A stretch of DNA of 64,000 bases from Diabrotica undecimpunctata (GCF_040954645.1 NC_092810.1:12758377-12822376), one strand, 5' to 3'. Positions 10,936 through 22,879 are shown, counted from the stretch's first letter. Numbers and translations are program-made. The notes: generated from the sequence alone by a model not told the origin.

Positions 10936-12425
10936 TTACACCTGGTCATCCTCATCATCACTGGCTTGACAAACCTTTTTGGGTCTTGGCCTGTTCCAGG
11001 ATTCCTCTCCATTCTGATCTGTTTCGTGCTTTTTCTCCAGTTTTTTATTTTTAAGGTTGTTATATCATTTTCTATTTGTTCTAAGTATCTCACTTTCGGT
11101 CTTCCTCTTGTTCTTTTTCCTACTGGCATCTGTTTGAATATTTTGTTTGGTATTTCGCCTTCTTCCATTCTTTTTACATGTCCTATCCAACGCAGCCGTC
11201 CTATTTTAATGAATGTAATAATATCCGGATCCTGGTATATTTTGTATAGTTCAGAGTTGTATCTTCTTCGCCATATTCCGTTTTCTTTTTTAGAAAGATT
11301 ATTCATTCGAAGGCGACTAACCACGTTTCCTCTCTTTTAGTGAGTATCCAGGCTTCTGAGCCATATGTGAGTACCGGTCTTATTAGGGTTTTATATATTT
11401 GGCATTTTGTTTTTCTTGCGACGTTATCTGATCTTAGTTGCCTAATTAAACCATAATAACATTTATTTGCAATAAATATTCGCCTCTTCACTTCCTCCGT
11501 AAAGTTATTATCAGACGTGACTAGGGATCCCAAGTATATAAAGTTTTTTACCCCTTCTATGTTGTATTCTTCTATTCTAGTCTGATTGATTTTAAGACCA
11601 CTATTTTGTGCAGCTCGTTCTATTTGATTGTATGCCTTTATCATTTCTCTTCTTGATCTTGTGATTATGTCAACATCATCTGCAACTGCTAGTATTTTCA
11701 CGCTTTTATTAATGATTGTTCCTCGTGTATTCACTGTTGTGTCTCTCAGTATTTTCTCGAGTACGATGTTGAACAAGATGCATGATAGAGCGTCTCCCTG
11801 GCGTAGTCCCTTTTTCACATCTATTGTTTCCGTTAATTCATTTTGTATCCGGATTCTACTTTCTACTTTTAGAGATTCTTTTATCAGTTCTATTAGTTGT
11901 GTTGGTATATTAAATTCTTTCATTGCTTATATTCAGAATTCTCGGTTTATATTGTCATAATGCGCTTTCAAAGTCTATGAAGAGATGATGTATGTCGATG
12001 TTATATTCATTTGTTTTTTCGAGGATCTGTCGCAGAACAAATATCTGGTCTATTGTTGATTTCTGTCTACAGAAGCCACTTTGGTATTTGTCAACTATTT
12101 TTTCAGCGTGTGGTCTAAGTCTTTTATAAATGACGTTGGACATTATTTTGTATGCTGCATTCAGCAGCGTGATTCCACGGTAGTTTCCACATTCTAACTG
12201 ATTTCCTTTTTTATGTAATGGTACAATAATACCGCTATTCCACTCCGTTGGTAGCTGTTTATTCGACCATATATTTGTTATCAATTCATGTATTGTTTTT
12301 TGTATTGCGTCTTCTCCTTCCTTCAGTAACTCCGATGCTATTTGATCCGATCTCGGTGATTTATTGTTCTTTTGTTTATTGTTTATTGTTCCCGGTGCTT
12401 TTACACCTGGCGGTAAGTACTTTAT
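10936..12425 (-). pseudogene. RTE-like LINE reverse transcriptase with (ATG)n-type 3' end
   Basis: Three consecutive minus-strand frames give one RT: LPTEWNSGIIVPLHKKG and NYRGITLLN (12284-11955), then GLRQGDALSCILFN and the catalytic block LAVADDVDII (11923-11303), then the C-terminal YGSEAWILTK, IGRLRWIGHVKRMEEGE and RTRGRPKVRYLEQ (to about 10950). The catalytic motif reads VADD where YADD or FADD is usual. The 3' end is GATGATGAGGATGAC, a short ATG-rich tail as known for RTE elements. The copy is 5'-truncated near 12425 and carries frameshifts near 11940 and 11310. Confidence 0.85.
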
Positions 12426-13059
12426 ACTCGAGGAAGAAGAATTTTTTTATTGTTAACTGAATGATAATCTTCTTAAAAAATATATATATTTTATTTATTG
12501 TAAACATTATTACGCTGGACTTAGTTATTTTATGTTAAATGTTAAGTTGGCGAAATAGTTGTTTTGGAAATTCTAAACAATAAAATTGTTTTAAATAGTG
12601 CGTATTTAAAATGATACAAATAATTGTTTTTAAAATTCCAATTGAAGTTTTGCATATTATTTATTTCTGATAAGTGTTCGTAAAAATGTTAGCTATGATA
12701 GTATTTAATTACAAAAATGACGGCAGTCTTTTTGTACATCGTGCATTATTTGTGTCCATACATTTTTCGCATAGATTACATTATTTGTGAAAGTTATATG
12801 GTAACGGTCAAAACGTATTTGTTTTACAGTTGTTAAAAGATATACATTTATCTCATATTCTAGGCAAACTATTACACTTAGTATAAATTAAGTGGTAGTA
12901 CCTACTTTATTTTATTTTTTAATGTCATGTCGTTTATTTGAAATTAAAAGACCTACATCTACAATAATTAAATATTATAGGAATATAATACAGCTCTGGG
13001 ATAAAACACGTCTTCACCCGTATCCCTTGTCTAGTTATATCGATAAATACCACAACGAT
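12426..13059. other. AT-rich spacer
   Basis: No recognisable coding, RNA or repeat feature. Confidence 0.5.
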
Positions 13060-13520
13060 GATGAATCTTCTTCTTCTTCTTGATGTGCGTATCCGTTACG
13101 AATGTTGGCGATCATCATGTCAATCTTTATCTTATCTGCAGCAGCGCGGAAAAGCTGCACAGATGTTGTATTGAACCAGATTCTCTAAGTTTCTTTAACC
13201 AAGATCTTCTTCTTCTTCCTGGACCTCGTTTTCCAAATATTTTTCCTTGCAGGATGGCTTGAAGGAGAGCATATCTGGATTTATTTCGCATAATATGTCC
13301 GAAGAACTGTAACTTTCTGGATTTGATGGTGGTCAGTACCTCCCGGTTCTTATTCATTCTTCTGAGGACCTCCTCATTTGTGACTCGGCCAGTCCACGGG
13401 ATCTTAAACATTCTCCGATATAGCCACATCTCAAATGCTTCCAACGATTCAACGAAGTTCCACGATTCAACACCATAAAAAAGAACAAATGATGAATGAG
13501 AAGAATATATTATTATTCTG
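13060..13520 (-). pseudogene. RTE-like LINE 3' end (AAG-tail family)
   Basis: The minus frame has YGVESWNF, EAFEMWLYRRMFKIPW, GRVTNEEVLRRMNKNREVL, KLQFFGHIMRNK and GKRGPGRRRRSWLKKLRE, the same C-terminal block order as in 35360-35674. The 3' end carries the stem-loop ATTCG-TAA-CGGAT (plus-strand 13091-13103) and a tail of five AAG units (13067-13081). Upstream domains are missing. Confidence 0.85.
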
Positions 13521-13878
13521 TACAATAAATTTAATAAAAGTGGTATAGAACTCTGTTTTTAGGGATGGTATAAAAAGCACTTGATGAAGGACAGCAGCGA
13601 TCACCGTTACTAGGATTAGTGCCAAATGCAATTCTCGTAAACCAGCTTATTACAAGAATACCGTAGATGATTTACTTAATTAATTTATTTATTAATTAAT
13701 TAAACCATTTTTAAAGGTTTTACACAAAACAATATTTACAAAATAACTACCAAAAACAATATTAAAATTTCATGACGCTCTGAGAACATCGCAAGAAATC
13801 TTTTTTGCTGTACAGCTACTATTTCTGAGATGAAGATCCCGTCATAACTCTACTGATTGCATCTCTATCTATTTTCCA
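13521..13878. other. AT-rich spacer
   Basis: No recognisable features; TTAATTAATT-rich near 13680. Confidence 0.5.
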
Positions 13879-14160
13879 TTAACCCTGCAGTATACGCCTC
13901 TAATTTGATAACTTTAGTAGACGCGCTCGGACTGAGAGTCCGATAACAAAAAACTACTCCCGCTAGTTGTAAAACCGTTTTATATTACTAAAATTATAAA
14001 AAAAAAACTTAAACTTATACATGTGATTTACAAAAATAATATAAAAACCTACTTTTCTTAAGAACAATTATTACAAATAATACTGGCATGTTCTAAGCAC
14101 AGATACTTTTTGCAGAAAATACAAAAATATTTTCTGCAAGAAAAGCCAAGACGAACAACT
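13879..14160 (-). pseudogene. piggyBac-like element, 3' end with cysteine-rich domain (part 2 of split copy)
   Basis: Read on the minus strand, the segment encodes VRLGFSCRKYFC, CKKYLCLEH and IICNNC, then a stop at 14058. This matches the second half of the C-terminal cysteine-rich zinc-binding domain of piggyBac transposases. The element end is a TTAA (13879-13882) followed by CCCTGCAGTATACGCC, a typical piggyBac-type terminus. The first half of the same domain (RGRCSICDSKK) lies at 16281-16680, beyond an inserted RTE-like LINE, so one gene has been split. Confidence 0.7.
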
Positions 14161-16280
14161 TTTAGAAAGAATTGATCTTTCTCAATACAATCTGTCCAGT
14201 TTAATTCATGAGAGCACCCGCACACTATATAGACTCGAATGGACTCCAAACTTGACGAAACACTAACAAATACCAAATGCATATATGAGAACATAATATC
14301 AAGTATTCATCAAACAGCACAGGAGGTCTTAGGAATCAAACAAAATAAAAGCAGTAACAAGCTTTGGTGGAATGAAGACATCGAAAATGCGGTAACAGAA
14401 AAGAAAATATTATACCATAAGTGGTTGAATACAAAAGATGACGCAGACAAAGACCGATACAATGAAATGAAGAAGACAACTAGAAAGATAATTATGACCT
14501 CCAAAAATGAGATATGGGATAGAAGGTGCAGAGAGATAGAATCTTATATTGGAGGACGACAATGCACTGAGGCGTGGAAGTTTATAAACTTTGTTAAGAG
14601 GCCGACTAACGAGAAAGTGATTCTAAATCCCATAAATCCCGAGGATTGGACACATTATTACAAACATCTATTAAATGAGAACAGAGACGAATTTAAAGAA
14701 GATTATGAATTCATCAAGAATCGAAATTCTGGGAGAGCATATTACCATAGATATCAAAATAGTTCAAAAAGCTATAGCAGGGATGAAGAATGGAAAAGCA
14801 AGTGGACCAGAGGCAGTAACTACGGAATTAATAAAGAATGGCTCAGAGAAATTACACAGAATGATCACGGTGATATTTAACGAATATATTAATGGACATC
14901 CAACACCAGATGAATGGAAAACAGCATATATGACCCCAATATATAAAAAAGGTGACAGGAGAAATTGTAAAAACTATAGAGGGATATCGGTCACAAGCTC
15001 AATGAGTCGACTATACGGTCGAATACTACGGGACCTGATAGAGGAAGATTATCAGTCGTCTGAAGACGAAGAACAAGGAGGATTTAGAGCAGGTCGTTCA
15101 TGTACAGATAACATCTTCTGTCTTAAACAAATTATAGAAAAGAAAATTGTGACAAATAGAGAGTTACATATGACTTTTGTAGATCTTGAGAAGGCATATG
15201 ACACAGTCCCGCTAAATAAACTATGGGAAGTCCTGGGCACATCAAACATACATCAAACATTGGTTAGGGCTCTCAAAGATCTATATTATGGTTCAAACTC
15301 CCAAATAAAATTCGGAAACCTCTTAGCTGAAAAATTTGCAGTTACTAAGGGTCTCAGACAAGGATGTTGCATCTCTCCGACTCTATTTAAGATTTATATC
15401 TCTGCAGCTCTGAAACAATGGAAAAGGAAAGTCAAAGGAATGGATATACAATTGAACGATCAGGATTACATATATACTTTACAGTTTGCAGATGATCAGG
15501 TGGTGATCTCAAATGACAAAGATGACATGGAATACACGCTTAGAAAACTAATTGAAGAATACCAGAAATGGGGATTAAATATCAATTTAGAAAAGACAAA
15601 ATACCTCTCAATTGGAGCTGAAGCAGAACAACTCGATATCGATGACAATCAAAAAATAAATCCATACAACGAATATAAATACCTGGGCGTCATCTTCGAC
15701 CGTAGTGGAAAAGACAAACGAGAAATAGAACATCGAATTGTACAAGGACGAAGAGCTATAGCATGTTTGAACGGAGTTCTATGGAGTAAAGAAATATCAA
15801 AGAAAAGAAAATAGAACATCTATGAGACAATGGTTAAAACTAGCCTACTTTATGGAGCTGAGACATGGAGAATGACCGAAAAATATAAGAAAAAGGTCGA
15901 AGCCACGGAAATGGACGCCATCAGAAGATCGATGAGAATATCAAGAGCCGACAGAATACGGAATGAAGTGATAACACAACAAATGGGTATAGAGGGCACT
16001 ATAGTTGAGGATATTGAGAGAAAACAGCTCATATGGTATGGGCATGTGAGCCGAATGGGGGACGAAAGATTGCCTAAAAAAACGATGATGTGGCAACCCC
16101 CAGAGAAGAGGAAACGAGGAAGACCACCACAGAGCTGGAACCTGGGAGTTAGGAAAGCGATTAGCGCTCGAAATCTGGACGAAGAAATAGAAGAAAGAAT
16201 AGAAATACAGAATACAGTGGCGTTTGGGAGACGGACAACGTCGTAAGACGTTATAAAAAAACCGAATATATATACAAAAA
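14161..16280 (+). pseudogene. RTE-like LINE (TA-tail family), endonuclease-less, nearly complete RT
   Basis: The element starts near 14165 with IDLSQYNLSSLIHESTRTLY, the end of the endonuclease-RT linker region, and continues KLWWNEDIENAVTEKK. After a frameshift near 14735, an open RT of about 360 residues follows: WKTAYMTPIYKKGDRRNC, YRGISV, GGFRAGRSCTDN, TFVDLEKAYDTV, GLRQGCCISPTLF and the catalytic LQFADDQVVI. One TAG at 15812-15814 (KKRK-stop-NIYETM) separates the C-terminal part with YGAETWRM, IWYGHVSRM and RKRGRPPQSW. The 3' UTR has a perfect hairpin AACGTC-GTAA-GACGTT (16237-16252), then CCGA and a short TA tail. It sits inside a piggyBac gene (13879-14160 and 16281-16680). Confidence 0.9.
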
Positions 16281-16680
16281 TATTTTGTTGGTCGATTTTC
16301 TTAGAATCGCAAATACTGCAACGTCCCCTTTTGTTAGCTGTCGGTTGTACCGGAGCAGCTTCTTCTTCTGTACCGCAAAGTTCTTGTAGTCTTATAGAGA
16401 GTCTCTGTAGGTCATATACTAATGACTGGAAAAGTTGTAAAAGGAAATTTCTACGTTTACTTTTTAAATTTGAATTATTCGCAAAATATATTATAAGGCT
16501 GTTTATCCCTGCAACATTCAGCATACTATAAAATATTATTAATATTATTGTATTTCTGGCAACAACATATTGAGCACAATACTGGTCCACAACGTCCACT
16601 CTGCACTTTGTTGAATTATACCACTCTATAATTTCTGGCTTATTGGTAACTGAATTTATATCATCATCATCGTGTAAAGA
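16281..16680 (-). pseudogene. piggyBac-like transposase C-terminal part (part 1 of split copy)
   Basis: Minus-strand reading gives INSVTNKPEIIEWYNSTK, then VDVVDQYCAQYVVARNT (with the late catalytic-region Asp), IFYSMLNVAGINSLIIY, RRNFLLQLFQSLVYDLQ and the first zinc ligands RGRCSICDSKK. This order is typical of piggyBac transposase C-termini. The sequence then runs into the 3' end of the RTE-like LINE and resumes at 14160. The N-terminal two thirds are absent: a mariner relic begins just upstream at about 16690. This family differs from the two piggyBac copies at 20 and 36 kb. Confidence 0.8.
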
Positions 16681-16689
16681 AGATTGATC

Positions 16690-17395
16690 AAAACATTCTT
16701 ATTTTTTTCTGTGTAAAAGATACCAATGTACAATTTGGTCTAAACTCAAACATACTAGATCCAACTGGTCTCTTCCTTGTATGAACTCTTTGTATGAACA
16801 TTTAAACAATGATCCTAATTATTTTTACAACATTTTATGGACAGATGAATCAAATTTTTTAACTTCAGGCATTTTTAATAGAAGAAATAGGTATTCGTGG
16901 GAACAGAAAAATAATAGAAAAAGAAAAATTAAGCAAATAAAAGTCAGGAAGAAAATCAATAAATGTGTGGTGCGGAATATTTCAAAACAAAATACAGAAG
17001 TGGATGAGTTATTAAATCAAAATTATACACAAAATCAATTAAATAGTATGATATGGCAACAAGATGGAGCGCTGCCACATAATGTTGTAGCCGCTCAAGA
17101 ACATTTTTTAATAATCAATTTAATGTGTGGATCGGCAATAAGGGTACCATTACATGGCCACCAAATAGTCCCGACTTACCACCATGTGATAGCTTTTTAT
17201 GGAAGTTTTTAAAAGAAAAAGTGCATTTTGATTCAGATATAAATATTAACACTATCATCGCAAAAGTTTACGCGGAAATTGAAAATTTGAATGGTCATAA
17301 AAACACAATATCTGACGCATTAGAAAATTTGAGACGAAGATATTACTTGTGTATTAATAATAATGGAGGGCACTTTGAGCATCTATTGTAATCTT
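16690..17395 (+). pseudogene. Mariner-like transposase relic, DD41D type
   Basis: Catalytic blocks appear in order: ILWTDESNF (first Asp), MIWQQDGALPHN (second Asp) and, after a one-base frameshift near 17110, VWIGNKGTITWPPNSPDLPP with DSFLW (third Asp). I count 41 residues between the second and third Asp, the spacing of DD41D mariners. The C-terminal part (NLRRRYYLCINNNGGHFEHLL, stop 17389-17391) is preserved, but the N-terminal DNA-binding half is missing. TIRs were not identified. It adjoins a truncated piggyBac gene at 16680. Confidence 0.8.
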
Positions 17396-17586
17396 AAATG
17401 TAGTATTGTAAGTCATTAATTTTGTTGACTTTCTAAATATATTTTTTTCTTATCTTGGTATAGTATAGTTGTACCATACGCCATTATAGAACAAAACTAA
17501 TGCTACAATATTTATATATTTGTAATCAAGAAATGCAGGACTACTCAAAACTATAAAAAAATATTTTTTTTTTTTTAGCCCTTTTT
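17396..17586. other. Short non-coding spacer
   Basis: 3' flank of the mariner relic and a poly-T run; nothing else seen. Confidence 0.5.
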
Positions 17587-19385
17587 CTATCCGTATTGTC
17601 GAATAAAGGCCTCTCCCAATTCTCGCCAATCATCCCTGTTGTGTGCTAGGCGTTTCCACATTGGTCCTGCGACTCTTTTGGGATCGTCGCTCCAGCGCAT
17701 TTGAGGTCTTCCTGTTGGTCTCTTCGCATCGTACGGTCGCCAGTTTCCGACTTCTTTGTTCCATCTACCATCTTCGAGACGTTCGTTGTGTCCAGCCCAT
17801 TTCCATTTTAATTTAGCTGCTTGTTTCGCGGCGTCCTTTATTTTTGTTTTGTTCCGGATTGCTTCGTTCGTTTGCCGATCTATTAGTGAGATACCAAGCA
17901 TCTGTCGTTCCATGGCTCGCTGAGTTTTTCGAATCTTGTCCATGTTCTTTTTTGTGAATGTCCAGGTTTGAGCTCCGTAAGTGAGAACGGGAAGGATACA
18001 AGAATCGAACACTTTGGTTCGAAGGTTTTGGGGTATCTTTTTGTCTTTCAGTATGTATGAGAGTTTTCCAAATGCGGCCCATCCCATTCTTACTCGTCTG
18101 CTTATTTCAGCAGTTTGGTTTTCTTTGTTTACCTTGATGTTTTGACCCAGATATATGTATTCTTCTACATGTTCCACTTTTGTTCCTTGGATGGTTATCG
18201 TCGGTTGATCATCTTTATTCGACATTAGCTTAGTTTTACTCAGATTCATTTTCAGTCCTTTTTTTATGGATTCCGTATGAAGCTCATCGATCATCGTCTT
18301 CAGTTCTTTCCAGCTGTCGGCTATTAGTACTACGTCATCTGCATATCTTAGATGGTTTAAATACTTTCCGTTTATCGACAGTCCCTTCGTTTCTCAATTT
18401 AGTGATTTAAAGATGTCTTCAAGTGCGGCAGTAAATAGTTTTGGAGATATGGTGTCTCCCTGTCTTACTCCTCGGTTGATTTTTATTGGCCTCGTTTTCA
18501 TTCCGTTATCCATCGTGACTACCATTTCAGCGTGTTGGTATATATTATGTATTAATATCCTATATCTAGAGTCTATTCTGCTGTTGACCAGTGCTTCCTC
18601 AATAGCCCATAATTCTATGCTGTCAAAAGCTTTCTCGTAGTCTATAAATGCTAAACAGATTGGTAAATTGTATTCGTTAACTTTTTCTATTAGGACCTTT
18701 AGTGTGTGAAGATGGTCACATGTACTGAACCCTTTTCTAAATCCGGTTTGCTCTACTGGTTGATATACATCGAACTTTATTGTCAATCTATTTGTAATTA
18801 TTTTTGTGAATGTTTTATAAAGTTGTGATAGTAGTAATATACTATCACAACGATAATTTTTCAGATCTGTATTGTCCCCTTTTTTGTGTATTAATATTGT
18901 GTTAGCAGTATTCCATTCCCTTGGTATGTTTCCTTCAAATAGGCATTTATTAAAAAGTATTTTTAGGTACCTGATGACTTCTTCTTCTCCTTCTTTCAAC
19001 ATTTCTGCCAGAATTCCATCACTACCCGGTGCTTTATTTCTTTTCAATTCTTTAATTGCATTTTCTATTTCTACTTCGCTTATTTCGGGCATTACTTCAG
19101 AATTTACGTTTGTTATTTGTCTTTTCAGATTTTGCTTTGAAGAGTCGGGGGGATCGTTTCTTGAGCGGTATAACTCAGTATAGAAGTTTTCAACTATGTT
19201 TGCTATCTGAGCTTTGTTTGTTTCTAGTTGGCCTTGTTGATTTTTCATAGTTATAATATTTTTCTTTCCTAATTTCGGTTTGTTATATTTTAGACTTTGA
19301 TTTTTCTCTATCACTCTTTCTACATGTTCTTGTTGATGTTTTTTAATATCGTCTTTTATCTGTTTTCGTATGGCTCAATTAAGTT
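17587..19385 (-). pseudogene. RTE-like LINE reverse transcriptase, nearly complete, YADD lineage
   Basis: Two minus frames in register (19314-18394 and 18294-17587) are separated by a stop after EDIFKSLN. Blocks in order: NKAPGSDGILAEMLK, WNTANTILIHKKGD, QTGFRKGFSTCDHLHTL, AFIDYEKAFDSIE, GVRQGDTISPKLFTAALE, then LRYADDVVLIADSW, LNLSKTKLM-like, YGAQTWTFTKKNM, ERQMLGISLIDRQTN, RPTGRPQMRWSDD and the terminal RVAGPMWKRLAHNRDDW. The palm motif is YADD. One block (KNYRCDSILLLSQLYK) is altered where YRPISLL is usual. The copy is 5'-truncated near 19385. A diverged relative lies at 22880-23335. Confidence 0.9.
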
Positions 19386-20286
19386 CTATTAAGTTCTATT
19401 AATATAAAATTCTATTAATATAAAAAAATATAAAGAGTCCCGTTTGAAATATTGAAGATGCATTTTTTTGGGCACTCCCTGTATACAAAATTTGGTCTGT
19501 TGCTACACTGTTGGTCGGCACAGATAAAATAATACGTCTTTCATTTAAAACTTTTTTTTGTATTCCCGAAATTAAGGAAAATAAATGGGGGATCAAAATA
19601 TAATGAGAATCCCTGTACATCCATATAGCACTGATGAAGGAATAGTTGCTCTGAATAGGTTTTTATTATTGTACATTTTATAAACAAATTTTTTAAATAA
19701 AATTTTTTATTTAAAAGAAATTTACAATTGATACAGCAGCATTTATGTAAACACTGTTTGGAGAACTACCCTTTATTTAATTGGATGTGATCGATCAAAC
19801 AAGTTTTCATGTGTATGTAAAAATCTCTGGTTATTAATCTTCCAAATCCAATTTGGCGAATCTATGGTGACACATTCTCTCTTTACCCCTTACCGACAAA
19901 TATGTTCCGATTCGACTAATCATTTTGACCCTTTACATTCACATTAGCAGATAGAAATTCAGAGCCATGAGCTTGAGAGATGAGTTAGTGGCGTAATTAG
20001 TGGAAACTTCCAAGCGATATGGCCGTTCATTCCTCCGCAGCAAGCTGACTTTCTCTAGCGTAGTCTCCTCGTTATTAAGTTGCTTATTTGAAAGGAGTCA
20101 CTAACTGAGAACGACACTACAGGGAAGCCCCTATTATAAAGATATTGTATTACGTACGTTGTTGATTTTATTTTTTTTATGTTGCTATAACCAATACAAT
20201 AATAACATAAATGCTTTTTTAAATTAAAATTTTACCTTAGATATAAATAAATTAGGTATAAAAAGTTATTTTTTGTAGTTATTCCA
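19386..20286. other. Non-coding spacer
   Basis: A short direct repeat (TTCTATTAATATAAAA) flanks 19390-19425. No coding or RNA feature was recognised. Confidence 0.45.
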
Positions 20287-22761
20287 TTAACCCTTCAACG
20301 GCGAAATTTATTTTTTGCAAAAAAGGAAAGGAATAATCATAAATATTGGTCAAAACACTTTATTAAACATATTGATACAAGTATTTTTCTCAAAATATAT
20401 GTAATTTTAAAAAAAATAGTCGTTACGTTTTGGTAACGCTAGCCGGTTAGGGTATACAAAAAATTTTTGGACAAGAAAATTATCACTTTGGGCTGTGAAA
20501 CATATTGCACTCTAGACATAATCCTACATCACATTTGACACACATAGTACGAATACTTGAGCCTCTTATTATTGGGGATGTTTATCAAAAAATGGTCTGT
20601 TCTGTCATATCTCAAGTTATCCGAAACCCTATTAAAAGATAAACTTGATTTACCAGCCGCAGGTCTTCCAGCACCTTTTGAAGCCATGCCATATTTTATC
20701 AGATAGGCTTGAGCAATCTCTCGTCTGAATTCTAGTTGGGTAAGCTGTGTTTGATGTTTACACTTCTTGGATATACATCAAGCATTGACTATAGCAGCTT
20801 CTAGTAGCCAAGTAAAAATTGACCACCACCACTTCTTTCTACGAATTGAAATTCTGTATCTGGATATCTGCTGGTCCATGAAGTCAGTGCCTCCCATAAA
20901 TCGATTATATTCAGAAATCAGATAAGGTTGTGGTACTTGAATAATTTTTTTTTCGGCTCGAGAGTAGCGTTTTACTTGAGTGACTGGATTGACGCTATGA
21001 CATGTAGATGCTACTGTCACTACATTATTATCCATCCACTTGACTAATATTATTGCATCTTCTTTGTCGATGACAGATATCGTGTCTCCTCTTTTTTTCG
21101 ATTTCGAAATAATACTTTTTTTAGGTAACTCACAACTTGTAGGAATTCTATTTTCCCTCATAGTTCCCGTACCATCATACCCTCTTTGTTTCAACGAATA
21201 TAACAAATTAAAGCTTGTGAAGAGATTGTCGAAGTAAAATGTGAACGGGAGCTTTTTTATATCATTCAAAAATTCATCTATCATGCAAAGTAGAGGAGCA
21301 GCACATTTTCCAAAATTGCTTTCGTAACTAGTGTTTGACTTTGGGTTTTTTCCTTGATATATATCAAAGTTCACCAAATAACCAGAAGCAGAGTTTAGGC
21401 ACCACATTTTATACCCAAATCTGATGGGCTTACCCCGAATAAACTGTTTACATGAATGCTTCCCAAAGTATTTGATCATAGCCTCATCGTTATTCAAGTT
21501 CTGTTCAGGTATCCAGTTGTCAATAAAGCGGCGTTTCAAAAGGCCCATCAGTGGGCGTAGCTTCCACATTTTGTCACCATGTACAGGCTGTGTGTTGTCG
21601 GCGCAGTGCAAATATTTTAAAATTTGGCGAAACCGATCTCTTCTCATAGATTCAGTGACTAAAATATTTTTCATATCTTGTTTGGAATCCCAGTAAAAGT
21701 CCCTTCCAGGTAACTCATTATATCCTGTTACAATCATAATCCCAATTACACATTTCATTTCTTCGTTAGAAATGTTTGGATCCGGTTTATTGCAGAAAAG
21801 TGCGTATTTTCTTGATTCGGTCACAAGTAGTTCAATTATTTCGCTATCAACAAACATCTCGAATATATCTAAATAGTCCATATCACTATATTTACTATAA
21901 TCTGGTTTAGGAAAATACCTGCTCACACGTTCAAAGTCACCTTCAATCCAGGATATTTTTTCTGACCCAGGGCGGACGATATTTGACACTGGCTCCGATT
22001 CAGGTACATCGATAAAAGCTCTGACAGCACGAGGAGGGACGATTTCAGCTCCTGGTGTCAACTGTCGACCGCTTAAATTATCTAGAAATCCGCCACCATC
22101 TTCATCACCAGAATCCTCATCGGTAAGGACATTCGCATCAGGAGGTTCCATGAATATTTCATGAACGTCCAGGTCTTCTTCATAAACCATTTTCAATGCT
22201 TCTTCCAGCGTAAACCCACGCCTAAAAGTAACAAATGAATATACTAGACAATTATTAATACATAAACAAGAGTCCTATCTTTTCTGATCGCATATATACC
22301 ACATACTCAACACGCAAGACATTTATACACGTACAATATTTTTTGTCTCCCTAAACCAGCTAGCGTTACCATACGGTAACGCCAATATTTCTGAGGTTAC
22401 ATTATAGAACTTGAAATACTTTCATAACAAAATTTGGTCTAGAACTGAAGAATAACTATCTATAAATACTCTTCTGTAAGTATTTTTCATAACAATTCAA
22501 AAAAGAAGTTTTAGTAATACTTACTCTAGACGGATGTCCATCTTTGGAAGCTCGTAACTGTTACCACAATTTTTAAAATTTGAATAAAACTGCCAAAAAG
22601 ATTTTACGTTGACGTTGTACCCAACAATGTGTTCATTCGCATACTAAAAGCGTGTTGACAAATAACCAACGCATTCCGATGGAACCAAAAGCTGTGTTGC
22701 CACTTTTAAAATGAGGTTGTCTACCGTTACGATATGGTAACGCTAGCCGTTTAAGGGTTAA
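20287..22761. mobile_element. piggyBac-like transposon, copy 1 (TTAA to TTAA)
   Basis: A complete 2.47-kb element lies between TTAA at 20287-20290 and TTAA at 22758-22761. Its ends are short imperfect inverted repeats, CCCTTCAACGGC on the left and GCCGTTTAAGGG on the right. Palindromic motifs of the type CGTTAC-n-TGGTAACGCTAGC occur at 20421-20446, 22359-22381 (reverse) and 22724-22749; these are plausible transposase-binding sites. It carries one minus-strand transposase gene. Copy 2 at 36131-38628 is nearly identical. Confidence 0.95.
20483..22541 (-). pseudogene. piggyBac-like transposase, copy 1, two exons, nonsense and frameshift
   Basis: The gene probably starts at ATG 22541 with a 17-nt exon (MDIRL), a donor GTAAGT at 22524-22519, an intron of about 303 nt, an acceptor TTTTAG and exon 2 from 22221 (RGFTLEEALKMVYEED). 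The main frame (472 codons, to 20778) has an acidic N-terminus, GRDFYWDSKQDM, RFRQILKYLHCADN, the catalytic-region YFDNLFTSFNLLYSL, GTMRENRIPT and NRFMGGTDFMDQQISRYRI. A TGG-to-TGA change ends it after EAAIVNA; copy 2 keeps Trp there. A 26-nt deletion also disrupts the downstream cysteine-rich domain near 20547, present intact in copy 2. The stop at 20483-20485 corresponds to the ancestral end. Confidence 0.9.
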
Positions 22762-22879
22762 AACCATAAAATTATTTAAATGTTTAGCTGAATCATCAAA
22801 ATAGTTTCAGTTTTATCACAACTTCTTTTTTTCTATTTTATTTCTATCTAATATTTCAAAATTATTCCTTCCTTTGTCC
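22762..22879. other. Short spacer
   Basis: Flank of the piggyBac element; nothing recognised. Confidence 0.4.

Noticed and set aside
10894..11960. Plus-strand hydrophobic frames opposite the RT (10894-11340, 11628-11960)
   Set aside because: Antisense shadows of the minus-strand LINE reverse transcriptase.
15850..16599. A 249-codon minus-strand frame as one protein
   Set aside because: Only its first third (piggyBac C-terminus) is real; the rest is antisense of the inserted LINE.
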